Below are positions 51,455 to 59,831 of a stretch of DNA of 64,000 bases, one piece after another (within the stretch, counting starts at the first letter, position 1; every line of letters starts with the position of its first letter). Position numbers and translations under genes: made by a program. The notes under the pieces were generated by a model that had not been told where the DNA came from, made no database searches, and worked only from the letters and a program-made list of their open reading frames with translations. Origin of the DNA: Nesterenkonia populi (GTDB taxonomy: Bacteria; Actinomycetota; Actinomycetes; Actinomycetales; Micrococcaceae); NCBI RefSeq assembly GCF_007994735.1, contig NZ_VOIL01000001.1, forward strand, positions 744,001-808,000. Direction: 5' to 3'.

Positions 51455-52030
51455 GTGCGTGTATTGGAGCCTGAGAAGCCGAGCCAGGTAGTCCTGGTGA
51501 CTCCCCAGGGCGAGCCTCGCGGAACCCTCCTCAAAAAGGATGCCCACACTCCGCACACTCCCCTGCATCTCGGGTTCTCCTGCCATGTGGTCGACGGCGG
51601 CGGCAATGTTCTGGTCACACGGCGCGCACTGAGCAAAAAGACCTGGCCAGGGGTGTGGACCAACTCCTTCTGCGGTCACCCCGGACCGGATGAGCCGTGG
51701 GAGGACGCCGTCAGGCGACATGGGCGCCTCGAGCTCGGATTGGACATCGCCGACGTGTCCGCGGCACTCCCCGACTTTCGATACCGGGCCACCGATGCCT
51801 CCGGCATTGTCGAGAACGAGATCTGCCCCGTCTTCACCGTCACGGTTGACCATCTGCCCCAGCCCAATCCTGAAGAGGTGATGGAGACAGCCTGGGTGGC
51901 CCCTCAGCAGCTCAGAGATGCTGTGGAAGCTGCTCCGTGGGCCTTCAGCCCATGGATGGTGATGCAGATTCCGCAGATGCCTCTCTACGGGGAACGTTCG
52001 CAGCCGCGTGCTGAGGATGAGGTCCTATGA
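51455..52030 (+). CDS. idi: Isopentenyl-diphosphate delta-isomerase, type I
   Basis: 191 residues from a GTG at 51455, although TTG at 51464 with TGAGG eight bases upstream is as likely. Nudix fold with the catalytic Cys loop VWTNSFCGHPGPDE, the HLGFSCHVVDGGGNVLVTRR start, the helix ARRRHGRLELGL-like Nudix box (read VRRHGRLELGLDI) and the acidic pair in IVENEICPVFTV. It interconverts isopentenyl and dimethylallyl diphosphate for carotenoid and other isoprenoid chains. It is the first gene of idi-crtB-crtI-crtYe-crtYf-crtEb, and crtB starts in its stop (ATGA). Confidence 0.94.
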   Translation: MRVLEPEKPSQVVLVTPQGEPRGTLLKKDAHTPHTPLHLGFSCHVVDGGGNVLVTRRALSKKTWPGVWTNSFCGHPGPDEPWEDAVRRHGRLELGLDIADVSAALPDFRYRATDASGIVENEICPVFTVTVDHLPQPNPEEVMETAWVAPQQLRDAVEAAPWAFSPWMVMQIPQMPLYGERSQPRAEDEVL

Positions 52031-52923
52031 CGAGCGCGACCAGCACCACCAATGATCTGAGTCTCTACACCCGCGCTGCGCAGGCGGCGGCATCGCCTGT
52101 CATCGACGCGTACTCGACGTCCTTCGGCATGGCCACCAGCCTGCTGCCCCCCACCACTCGTACGGGGATCCGCAGCATCTACGCCCTGGTGCGGGTGGCC
52201 GACGAGATCGTCGACGGAACGGCTGAGGAGGCCGGGCTGGACAAGGGCCACCAGCGTGAAGTGCTGGACGCCCTCGAGCAGGAGACGCTGGTGGCGCTCG
52301 AACGGGGATTCAGCGCGAACCTGGTGGTGCACGCCTTCGCAGCAGCTGCCCGCTCCGCGGGACTCGAGGCTGCCCTGGTGACGGCCTTCTTCCGCTCCAT
52401 GCGGCGGGACCTCGAACCGGTGCGCTCGCTGAGCCGGGAGCAGTACGCCGCCTACGTGCACGGCTCAGCCGAAGTGGTGGGCCTGATGTGCCTGCGCGTG
52501 TTTCTGGGGGATGCATCGCTCCCGGAGGGGCAGATGGCTGACGCCGAGTCAGGGGCAGCCCGCCTGGGGGCCGCCTTCCAGAAGATCAACTTTCTTCGTG
52601 ACCTCGGTGAAGATGCCGTTCAGCGCGGCCGCGCCTACTTCCCCGGCACGATCCCCGGTGAGATGAGCGAGCCGGAGAAGGCAGCCTTCCTCGCTGAGAT
52701 CGACGAAGACCTGGCGGCCGCGCGCAAAGTCCTTCCCATGCTCCCGCCGGGGCCCCGTCGGGCTACCGCGCTGGCCGCAGGACTCTTCGAGGAGCTGGCG
52801 CGCCGGCTGAGTCAGACGCCGGCCGCCGAACTGCAGAATCGCCGCGTCAGCGTCCCTCGGCGCACCAAGGTGCGGCTCCTCATCGGAGTGCTGACAGCTG
52901 AGGCCGTCAGGAGCCGGCGATGA
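52027..52923 (+). CDS. crtB: Phytoene synthase
   Basis: 298 residues. Squalene/phytoene synthase fold with the first aspartate motif RVADEIVDG and the second NFLRDLGEDAVQRGRAYFP, plus YSTSFGMATSLL near the start. It joins two geranylgeranyl diphosphates to phytoene. No geranylgeranyl diphosphate synthase gene is in the window, so crtE must be elsewhere. It overlaps idi and crtI by 4 bases each. Confidence 0.95.
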   Translation: MTSATSTTNDLSLYTRAAQAAASPVIDAYSTSFGMATSLLPPTTRTGIRSIYALVRVADEIVDGTAEEAGLDKGHQREVLDALEQETLVALERGFSANLVVHAFAAAARSAGLEAALVTAFFRSMRRDLEPVRSLSREQYAAYVHGSAEVVGLMCLRVFLGDASLPEGQMADAESGAARLGAAFQKINFLRDLGEDAVQRGRAYFPGTIPGEMSEPEKAAFLAEIDEDLAAARKVLPMLPPGPRRATALAAGLFEELARRLSQTPAAELQNRRVSVPRRTKVRLLIGVLTAEAVRSRR

Positions 52924-54479
52924 GGCCGCGCACATCGAAGCCTCGCACTGCCGTCGTCATCGGCGGCGGCTTCTCCGGACTGGCCTCAGCCGCCCTTCTG
53001 GCCCGGGACGGCCTCGAGGTGACCCTGCTGGAAGCCAGGGGAGCCTTGGGCGGCCGTGCGGGGGAGTGGCGCGAGCAGGGCTTCCGCTTCGAAACCGGTC
53101 CTTCCTGGTATCTGATGCCGGAGGTCTTCGACCGGTTCTTCCAGCAGATGGGCACATCTGCTCAGGCGGAGCTGGACCTCGTCCCCCTCGACCCCGCCTA
53201 CCGGGTCTTCTTCGAAGGCGAGTCAGAGCCCTTCGACCTGCCGGACCAGGATTCCCTGCAGGCGCTGAAATCCCTGGAGGAGACTCCCGGCTCACTGGAC
53301 GCCTACATGGCCTCAGCCGCAGAGACCTGCCGCCTGGCGACGGACCGCCTGCTCTACTCGACCTACAGCTCACTGCGGGACTTCACGGACCCCGCACTGA
53401 TCCGTCGGCTGCCCAGGCTCCTGCGCCTGCTGGGAGAGCCGCTGGAACGTTTCATCTCCCGGCACACCACCGACCCTCGGGTCCAGAAGATCCTGGGCTA
53501 CCCCGCGGTCTTCCTCGGCACCTCTCCCCGGGCGGCGCCGAGCCTCTATCACCTGATGAGCCACCTCGACATCAACCAGTCGGTGCTCCATCCTCGCGGC
53601 GGGTTCAGCGCTGTCGTCGAGGCAGCTGCTCGGTTGGGCCGGGGCCACGGAGCGGACCTGCGCACTTCGTGCAGAGTTCAGCACATCGCCGCGTCCGCAG
53701 GCCGAGCCGCCGGCGTCCACTTTACCAATGCTGACGGGGACAGGGAGTTCCTGGCAGCGGACGTCGTCGTCAGCAGCGCCGACATGCACCACACCGAGAT
53801 GGACCTGCTGGCCGCCGAGCACCGGACAAGATCCTCGCGCGCCTGGAAGCGCCGAGACCCCGGCCCGGGAGCGGTCCTGGCGCTGCTCGGAGTCAAGGGA
53901 GAGCTCCCCGAGCTCGCGCACCATTCGCTCTTCTTCACGGAGAACTGGCAGCAGGGCTTCGACGAGATCTCCGGCGCCGAGGCCCCTGCTGGCCCGCCGC
54001 GCTCCCTCTACGTCTGCCGGCCCAGCGCCACCGACGCGGTCGCTCCGCCCGGCGACGAGAACCTCTTCGTCCTCGTGCCCACCCGTGCTGATGAGACTCT
54101 CGGGAGCGGCGGTGCAGGCGGTGCGGGCGACGCTCCGGTTGAGCAGATCGTCGACGAATCAATCCGGCAGATCGCCGCCTGGTCAGGCATCAAAGACCTT
54201 GAGGAAAGAGTCTATGTGCGCCGCAGCATCGGTCCGGCCGACTTCGCCCGGGAGTTCGGGGCATGGCGCGGCGGGGCGCTGGGACCAGCCCACACGCTGC
54301 GGCAGAGCGCCTTCCTTCGCGGTCCGATCCGTTCGCCGAAGCTCCGCGGGCTGTACTACGCCGGAAGCACCACCATGCCCGGCATCGGCGTGCCCATGTG
54401 CCTGATCAGCGCAGAGCTGGTCAGAGACTCCCTGCGCCGGGACAGCCGGAACGAGGCTCAGGAGCGTTCGGATGCCTGA
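52920..54479 (+). CDS. crtI: Phytoene desaturase
   Basis: 519 residues. FAD-binding N-terminus AVVIGGGFSGLASAALLARD then EARGALGGRAGEWREQGFRF and ETGPSWYLMPEVFDRFF. The C-terminal CrtI signature is GLYYAGSTTMPGIGVPMCLI. It introduces double bonds into phytoene to give lycopene using FAD. It overlaps crtB by 4 bases and crtYe by 8, showing a tightly packed operon. Confidence 0.96.
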   Translation: MRPRTSKPRTAVVIGGGFSGLASAALLARDGLEVTLLEARGALGGRAGEWREQGFRFETGPSWYLMPEVFDRFFQQMGTSAQAELDLVPLDPAYRVFFEGESEPFDLPDQDSLQALKSLEETPGSLDAYMASAAETCRLATDRLLYSTYSSLRDFTDPALIRRLPRLLRLLGEPLERFISRHTTDPRVQKILGYPAVFLGTSPRAAPSLYHLMSHLDINQSVLHPRGGFSAVVEAAARLGRGHGADLRTSCRVQHIAASAGRAAGVHFTNADGDREFLAADVVVSSADMHHTEMDLLAAEHRTRSSRAWKRRDPGPGAVLALLGVKGELPELAHHSLFFTENWQQGFDEISGAEAPAGPPRSLYVCRPSATDAVAPPGDENLFVLVPTRADETLGSGGAGGAGDAPVEQIVDESIRQIAAWSGIKDLEERVYVRRSIGPADFAREFGAWRGGALGPAHTLRQSAFLRGPIRSPKLRGLYYAGSTTMPGIGVPMCLISAELVRDSLRRDSRNEAQERSDA

Positions 54480-54819
54480 GGCGCTCATCAGTCTTGCCTA
54501 TCTGACCGCCCTGCTCACCTCCCTGGCGTGCATGCTGGTGATCGACCATCGCTTCGAGCTGTTCGTCTTTCGGAGTCCCCTGCGCGCCGCCGCTGTGGTC
54601 CTAGCAGGCCTCATGCTCTTTCTGGCATGGGACTTCGGGGGCATCGCCCTCGGCATCTTCTTCCAAGGCCCCGGCCCCTACATGACCGGCATCATGCTTG
54701 CGCCGGAGCTCCCGCTCGAGGAGATCGTGTTCCTCACCTTCCTCAGTCACCTGACGATGGTCCTCGTGCTCGGAGCCCAGCGCGTGCTCGCACATCGGAG
54801 GTCCAGATGGGCGGACTGA
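54472..54819 (+). CDS. crtYe: C50 carotenoid cyclase subunit A (CrtYe/CrtYg-like)
   Basis: 115 residues, three membrane segments, lycopene-cyclase domain of the CrtYcd/YeYf heterodimer type. The conserved ELPLEEIVFLTFLSH segment carries the PxE(E) motif. Two such small proteins together form the cyclase that closes the rings of C50 carotenoids. Sequence alone does not say whether epsilon (CrtYe/f, decaprenoxanthin) or gamma (CrtYg/h, sarcinaxanthin) rings are made. It overlaps crtI by 8 and its partner by 13 bases. Confidence 0.88.
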   Translation: MPEALISLAYLTALLTSLACMLVIDHRFELFVFRSPLRAAAVVLAGLMLFLAWDFGGIALGIFFQGPGPYMTGIMLAPELPLEEIVFLTFLSHLTMVLVLGAQRVLAHRRSRWAD

Positions 54820-55178
54820 CCTACCTGGCGCTCTGCGCACCCTTCATCGCATTCAGCGTCGTGCTTGCACTGGGCGCCGCGCGCGTCCAGGCGCGCAGAC
54901 GCTCCCAGGCCTCGGCGGCCTCCGAGCCGCAGGCAGGACTGCTGGTGCCTGCGGCCGGGATTGCGGCTCTGGTGCTGATCGTGCTGACCGCAGTCTTCGA
55001 CAACGTGATCATCGGAGTCGGCCTCGTCAGCTACGACGACGAGGTCATCTCAGGGCTGCGCATCGGGCAGGCACCGATCGAAGACTTTGCATATCCCATC
55101 GCCGGCGTCATCCTCCTGCCCGCGGTCTGGGTTCTCCTGCGCCCTCTCGAGACCCGAAGGAGAGCCAGTGATTCCTGA
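54807..55178 (+). CDS. crtYf: C50 carotenoid cyclase subunit B (CrtYf/CrtYh-like)
   Basis: 123 residues from the ATG at 54807, with GGAGG five bases upstream, inside the end of subunit A. Three membrane helices, including GLTYLALCAPFIAFSVVLAL, and the cyclase motif GQAPIEDFAYPIAGVILL. It works with the preceding subunit on the elongated C50 precursor. Its last 11 bases overlap the lycopene elongase GTG start. Confidence 0.88.
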   Translation: MGGLTYLALCAPFIAFSVVLALGAARVQARRRSQASAASEPQAGLLVPAAGIAALVLIVLTAVFDNVIIGVGLVSYDDEVISGLRIGQAPIEDFAYPIAGVILLPAVWVLLRPLETRRRASDS

Positions 55179-56016
55179 GCTGCTGCGCTCTTCGCGTCCG
55201 CTGAGCTGGATCAACACCGCCTACCCCTTCGCGGCTGCCTGGCTTCTGGCCGGCGGCGGCATCGAACCGGCGCTGATCGTCGGGACTGTCTTCTTCCTCG
55301 TGCCCTACAACGTGGCGATGTACGGCATCAACGACGTATTCGACCATGCCTCCGACATGGCCAACCCGCGCAAAGGCGGGGCGGAGGGAGCGCTGCTCGA
55401 CACGTCGCTGCATCGGCCCATGCTCATCGCCAGTGCCGCACTGACCGTTCCCTTCCTCCTGGTGCTGGCGGCCCTGGGCAATCCCGTCTCATGGGCCGTG
55501 CTGGGTCTGAGCATGCTGGCAGTCGTGGCGTACTCCGCTCCGCCGCTGCGCACCAAGGAGATCCCGGTCCTCGACTCGCTGACCTCCAGCCTGCACTTCG
55601 TCACTCCCGCCGCATACGGCATAGCCCTGGCCGGCGGGGAGGTGAGCCTCCTTGTGGCCTGTGCTCTGGGCGCCTTCCTCCTATGGGGTATGGCCAGCCA
55701 TGCTTTCGGGGCAGTGCAGGACATAGGCCCCGACCGAGAAGCCGGCATCAGCTCCATCGCCACAGCGTTCGGCGCACGACGAACTGTTCGGATCGCGCTG
55801 GCCCTTTGGGCGTCGGCGGGTCTGCTGGTGCTGGGCACCGGCTGGCCGTGGGCGCTGGCGGGCCTGCTGGTGATCCCCTACCTTGCTGCAGCCCTTCCGT
55901 ACGCCTCGCTCAGCGATGCTTCGGCCTCACGAGCCCACCATGGATGGAGACATTTTCTGTGGATCAACTACGCCGCCGGTGCGGCGCTGACGATTCTGCT
56001 GCTCTCTGCCTCCTGA
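55168..56016 (+). CDS. crtEb: Lycopene elongase, UbiA-type prenyltransferase
   Basis: 282 residues from the GTG at 55168 (AAGGAG six bases upstream). UbiA fold with seven to nine helices, first Asp motif NDVFDHASD and second DIGPDREAG. CrtEb adds two C5 units (dimethylallyl diphosphate) to lycopene, giving flavuxanthin, the step that defines C50 carotenoids such as decaprenoxanthin and sarcinaxanthin. A long upstream in-frame extension overlapping crtYf is ignored. Confidence 0.92.
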   Translation: MIPELLRSSRPLSWINTAYPFAAAWLLAGGGIEPALIVGTVFFLVPYNVAMYGINDVFDHASDMANPRKGGAEGALLDTSLHRPMLIASAALTVPFLLVLAALGNPVSWAVLGLSMLAVVAYSAPPLRTKEIPVLDSLTSSLHFVTPAAYGIALAGGEVSLLVACALGAFLLWGMASHAFGAVQDIGPDREAGISSIATAFGARRTVRIALALWASAGLLVLGTGWPWALAGLLVIPYLAAALPYASLSDASASRAHHGWRHFLWINYAAGAALTILLLSAS

Positions 56017-56053
56017 CCGATCGCCCCACCCGCTGTATGAAAGGACAGTCACC

Positions 56054-57271
56054 ATGACAGACCCCAGCCCGAGCTCCTCCGCTGCCAGCGGCGGCCCGGA
56101 GACCACCCAGGTTCCCTTCGCAACGGAGGCCTCCATCGGCGGTCCCCGCCACGTGTCAGCGCCTCAGGAGTATGACGCCGTTCTTCTGGCCGGCTTCGGC
56201 GGGCCAGAGGGCCAGGATGACGTCATCCCGTTCCTGCGCAACGTCACCCGCGGCCGGGGGATCCCGGATGAGCGGCTCGAAGAGGTCGCCACGCACTACC
56301 GGCACTTCGGCGGCGTGAGCCCCATCAACGAGCACAACCGGCAGCTGCGCCAAGCGATCGAGGACGAGATGCGACGCCGCGGCCTCGACCTTCCCATCTA
56401 CTGGGGCAACCGCAACTGGGCCCCGTACTTGGAGGACACGGTCAGGGAGGCTGCCGAGGCCGGCCATACCCGCCTGCTGGGGGTGGCGACAAGCGCGTAC
56501 AGCTCGTACTCCTCCTGCCGCCAGTACCGGGAGGACTTCGCCCGGGCGATCCTCGACACAGGGCTTGAAGGCGTGGTGCGGATCGATAAGGTCAGGCAGT
56601 TCTTCGACGTGCCCGGCTTCGTCCAGCCCTTCGCCGAAGGCGTCGCAGATGCTCTGCAGGGCTTCGCCGACCAGGGGGTCGCTCCTGACCAGATCCGGGT
56701 GCTCTTCGCCACGCACTCGATCCCGTCTGCTGATGCTGAGCGTTCGGGCCCTCAGGAGCTCGGCCTGGGCGAAGGCGGCGCCTATGCCGCCCAGCACCTG
56801 GCTGTGGGCGGGCAGATTATGGAGCAGCTGCGCGAAGCGGGCCAGGCCAGTGCCGACACGCAGTGGGAGCTGGTCTACCAGTCCCGGTCCGGGCCGCCGT
56901 CCCAGCCCTGGCTCGAGCCCGATGTCTGTGATCGTATTGCTGAGCTGCCGGACGAGGGGGCGAAGGCAGTTGCCGTGGTGCCGCTGGGCTTCCTCAGCGA
57001 CCACATGGAGGTGCTCTGGGACCTCGATGAGGAAGCCATGGAGGCTGCCGAGGAGGCTGGCCTCCAAGCCGTTCGCACGCCGACCCCAGGTGTTCACGCC
57101 GCCTTCGTCTCCAGCGTGGCAGACCTCATCGAGGAGCGGATGCAGGCGACCCCGGTCGCCGAAAGGCCGCACCTGACAGACCTGGGGCCCTGGTTCGACG
57201 TATGCCGGCCCGGATGCTGCGAGAACGTTCGCCGGGGCTTCAGCCCCGCGGCAGCGGGAGTGAAGCCCTAG
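56054..57271 (+). CDS. hemH: Coproporphyrin ferrochelatase
   Basis: 405 residues with AAGGAC before the ATG. The first 35 residues are a low-complexity extension. Ferrochelatase landmarks: YDAVLLAGFGGPEGQDDVIP, HYRHFGGVSPINEHNRQLRQ, YWGNRNWAPYLEDTVREAA, LFATHSIPSADAE with the catalytic His, and VVPLGFLSDHMEVLWDLDEE with the catalytic Glu. In actinobacteria this enzyme (CpfC) inserts iron into coproporphyrin III. The C-terminal CRPGCCENVRRG supplies cysteines for the [2Fe-2S] cluster of the actinobacterial form. It follows crtEb by 37 bases and is probably on the same transcript. Confidence 0.94.
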   Translation: MTDPSPSSSAASGGPETTQVPFATEASIGGPRHVSAPQEYDAVLLAGFGGPEGQDDVIPFLRNVTRGRGIPDERLEEVATHYRHFGGVSPINEHNRQLRQAIEDEMRRRGLDLPIYWGNRNWAPYLEDTVREAAEAGHTRLLGVATSAYSSYSSCRQYREDFARAILDTGLEGVVRIDKVRQFFDVPGFVQPFAEGVADALQGFADQGVAPDQIRVLFATHSIPSADAERSGPQELGLGEGGAYAAQHLAVGGQIMEQLREAGQASADTQWELVYQSRSGPPSQPWLEPDVCDRIAELPDEGAKAVAVVPLGFLSDHMEVLWDLDEEAMEAAEEAGLQAVRTPTPGVHAAFVSSVADLIEERMQATPVAERPHLTDLGPWFDVCRPGCCENVRRGFSPAAAGVKP

Positions 57272-57273
57272 CG

Positions 57274-57750
57274 GTGCGTCTGTGGTCACTGCATCCTGCA
57301 GCATTGGACCGCCAGGGCCTGATCGCGTGCTGGCGCGAAGCCCTGCTGGCTCAGGCTGTGCTGCTGGGACGAACGCGCGGGTACACGCGCCACCCGCAGC
57401 TGCACCGGTTCCGTGAGCACCCGGAGCCGGTGCGGGCCATCGGGGTCTACCTGCAGGGTCTCCGGGAGGAGGCGGTGCATCGCGGCTACCGGTTCGACGC
57501 CAGTCGAATAGCTCGGCCGCCTGCGGAGGAAGCTCAGCCTGCTGACCTTCCGCGCATCGAGGTGACCACAGGACAGCTGGAGTTCGAATGGCGCCATCTG
57601 CGCAAGAAGATCGAGATGCGGTCACCGTCGGCGCTCGAGACCGCCGAGTCCGTTGCCGCGGGCGAACCCGGCTCGGGCCGCGGCGCGCCCCCCGCGCACC
57701 CGCTGTTCATACCTGTTCCAGGTGAGGCAGAAGCCTGGGAGCGAATGTGA
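57274..57750 (+). CDS. Pyrimidine-dimer DNA glycosylase family protein (T4 endonuclease V-like)
   Basis: 158 residues from the GTG at 57274. The Pyr_excise family pattern is clear: RLWSLHPAALDRQGLIACWR, EALLAQAVLLGRTRGYTRHP, HPEPVRAIGVYLQGLREEA, RGYRFDASRI and the C-terminal TTGQLEFEWRHLRKKIEMRS. T4 endonuclease V and relatives remove UV-made pyrimidine dimers. This family branch is often annotated only by similarity, so activity is inferred. The gene follows hemH by two bases and overlaps the glycosyltransferase start by 4, placing UV repair in a carotenoid operon. Confidence 0.8.
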   Translation: MRLWSLHPAALDRQGLIACWREALLAQAVLLGRTRGYTRHPQLHRFREHPEPVRAIGVYLQGLREEAVHRGYRFDASRIARPPAEEAQPADLPRIEVTTGQLEFEWRHLRKKIEMRSPSALETAESVAAGEPGSGRGAPPAHPLFIPVPGEAEAWERM

Positions 57751-58499
57751 GTGGGGGTGCCGCGGAGCGCCGCCCCACCGTCTCGGTGGTGATCCCCTGC
57801 AAGGATGACAGTGCCTTCCTCGGGGTGTGCTTGGCGGCGCTGAGCCGCCAGACTCGGCGGGCGGACGAGGTGATCGTGGTGGACAATGATTCCTCCGATG
57901 CCTCTGCAGCCGTGGCAGAGGCTGCCGGCGCCGCCGTCGTCTGGTGCGCGGCCCCGGGCATCCCGGCGGCAAGCTCCCGCGGGTACGATGCGGCGGCCGG
58001 GGAGCTCATCCTCCGCATGGATGCGGACTGCATCCCGGGGCCCTTGTGGATCGAGGAGGTGATCGCAGCGTTCGAGGCCCGGCCGGACGTCTCCGCGCTG
58101 ACCGGGCCTGCGCGCTTCTACGACGGGCCGACTGTCCTCCGGACGCCGCTGGCCGCCGCCTACCTCGGCGCCTACGCCCTGGTCTCGGCTGCGGCGCTGG
58201 GACACCGCCCTCTGTTCGGATCTCACCTGGCCATGCGCGCCGAAGCATGGGAAGCAGTGCGCGACTCCGTCCACCGGGAGGACCCAGAGATCCATGATGA
58301 TATGGACCTGTCCTTCCACCTCGGAGGCCGCCACCGAGTGGGATATCTCAGAGGAGGGACGAAGATGGGCATCTCAATGCGCCCCTTCTACGACGTCGGC
58401 GCCCTCCGCAGACGGTTCGTCCGGGGAATCAGGACTGTGACGGTGCATTGGCCGGAGGACTTCCCGCCCTACCGATGGCGGAGGGTCCTCCACAGGTGA
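57747..58499 (+). CDS. Family 2 glycosyltransferase, possible carotenoid glucosyltransferase
   Basis: 250 residues from a GTG overlapping the previous stop. GT-A fold: VSVVIPCKDDSAFLGVCLAA, VIVVDNDSSDASAAVAEAAG, AASSRGYDAAAGELILRMDA with the metal-binding D-x-D (RMDAD), and HDDMDLSFHL. It lacks membrane helices. Glucosylation of C50 carotenoids (CrtX) is known in related clusters, and position suggests it, but the true acceptor cannot be read from sequence. It converges with the ars flavoprotein gene. Confidence 0.85.
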   Translation: MSGGAAERRPTVSVVIPCKDDSAFLGVCLAALSRQTRRADEVIVVDNDSSDASAAVAEAAGAAVVWCAAPGIPAASSRGYDAAAGELILRMDADCIPGPLWIEEVIAAFEARPDVSALTGPARFYDGPTVLRTPLAAAYLGAYALVSAAALGHRPLFGSHLAMRAEAWEAVRDSVHREDPEIHDDMDLSFHLGGRHRVGYLRGGTKMGISMRPFYDVGALRRRFVRGIRTVTVHWPEDFPPYRWRRVLHR

Positions 58500-58565
58500 G
58501 ACCTGCGCGCGGGCGGGATGAGCCCTGGTGCCGTAGAACGGCGCGCAGATCCGCAAGGCGGCTGC

Positions 58566-59789
58566 CTATGCGGAGCAGACCCCGGTCTGGGGCAGGCCGA
58601 GCTCCCGTGGGACGGAGTCCCTTCCGGCCAGATGCGCTGCGATGGAGCGGACCTGCTCGTAGCCCGTTGCCAGAAGGAATGTCGGGGCCCGACCGTAGGA
58701 TTTCGTTCCCGCGATGAAAAGATCCTCCTCCGGATGGGCCAGAGCACCGGCTCCGTGAGCACGGACCGTTCCGCAGGAATGCAGGGCCGGGTCAATCAGA
58801 GGCGCCAATCGGCGCGGGGCCTCGAGAGTGGAGTCCATATCCAGTTGGAGATCGCTCAGAAGGGAGAGATCAGGCCGGAAGCCTGTGGCGGAGATCAGCT
58901 TGTCAGTGCTGAGCGTCCGACCATCAGCGAAGCTGACGAGCAGAGCTTCGGCGTCGGTGCGCAGTCGTTCCACGGCAGCAGAGGTGAGGAGCTCGATCTG
59001 ACCGCCTTCCACGAGCCGGCGAAGCCGCTGTCCCAGGGCGCCCCGTTCGGGCAGCTGGTCGGCGTCGCTGCCCCCGTAGATGGGATCAGGGCTAGTGCCG
59101 CGAATGGCCCACCTGATCTCCGTGGAAGGTGCGTGCCTCTTGAGCGCTGCGAGGTTCAGCAGTGTGTTGACTGCGCTGTGGCCTGAGCCGACCACCAGCA
59201 CGCGCTGCCCTGCCAGCCGTGACCGGTCATTCCCCAGAACATCCGGCAGTGCCCCGAGCAGATGCGGTGCTGCGGCAGGATCATGCTCACCGGAGGCGGG
59301 CGAGCCTGATCTCCCCATCGGGTTCGGCTGATGCCAGGTGCCGGAGGCATCGACCACAGCACGGGCATGAATGCGCCTGGGTCGGCCCTCCTGCTCGACG
59401 TCGACGACGAAGGGTCGAATGCCGTCGGCGCCTTGAGATTCAGCTCGACTGATCCCTGTGGCCCGAGTGCCCACACGAACGCGCTCTCGCATCTCAGGGG
59501 TCTCAGCCAGCGGCTGGAGATAGTGCTCGACGACTTCCGCGCCGGTGGGCAGTGCAGTGGGCCGAGGTGAGGTCCAGCTGGTGGATCTCAGCAGACGGCG
59601 GCAGGCAGCATCAATGTTGTACTGCCAGGGTGAGAACAGCCTGATATGCCCCCACCGGCTCATGGCTGCTCCGACATGGTCACCGGATTCGACGACGACG
59701 GGTTCAAGCCCATGCTCCACAAGGTGGGCGGCCGCGGCCAGGCCGACAGGGCCGCCTCCGATGACGGCGACAGGGAGTTCAGCGGTCAT
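58566..59789 (-). CDS. FAD/NAD(P)-binding flavoprotein of the ars cluster (ArsO-like)
   Basis: 407 residues. Two dinucleotide loops: VAVIGGGPVGLAAAAHLVEH at the start for FAD and VLVVGSGHSAVNTLLNLAAL near residue 190 for NADPH. ATGFRPDLSLLSDLQ and FIAGTKSYGRAPTFLLATGY are typical of ArsO/TrkA-like flavin monooxygenases found beside arsenic genes. It may oxidise organoarsenicals or supply reducing power; no activity can be inferred directly. It lies 42 bases downstream of acr3, on the same strand. Confidence 0.85.
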   Translation of the reverse strand: MTAELPVAVIGGGPVGLAAAAHLVEHGLEPVVVESGDHVGAAMSRWGHIRLFSPWQYNIDAACRRLLRSTSWTSPRPTALPTGAEVVEHYLQPLAETPEMRERVRVGTRATGISRAESQGADGIRPFVVDVEQEGRPRRIHARAVVDASGTWHQPNPMGRSGSPASGEHDPAAAPHLLGALPDVLGNDRSRLAGQRVLVVGSGHSAVNTLLNLAALKRHAPSTEIRWAIRGTSPDPIYGGSDADQLPERGALGQRLRRLVEGGQIELLTSAAVERLRTDAEALLVSFADGRTLSTDKLISATGFRPDLSLLSDLQLDMDSTLEAPRRLAPLIDPALHSCGTVRAHGAGALAHPEEDLFIAGTKSYGRAPTFLLATGYEQVRSIAAHLAGRDSVPRELGLPQTGVCSA

Positions 59790-59831
59790 GTCCGAGGCTC
59801 CTTTGAGGCGGCAGGCAGCTGGATCAGCATG

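Noticed and set aside
51352..58499. crtE (geranylgeranyl diphosphate synthase) within the carotenoid cluster
   Set aside because: No protein with the DDxxD prenyl-synthase pattern is present in the window.
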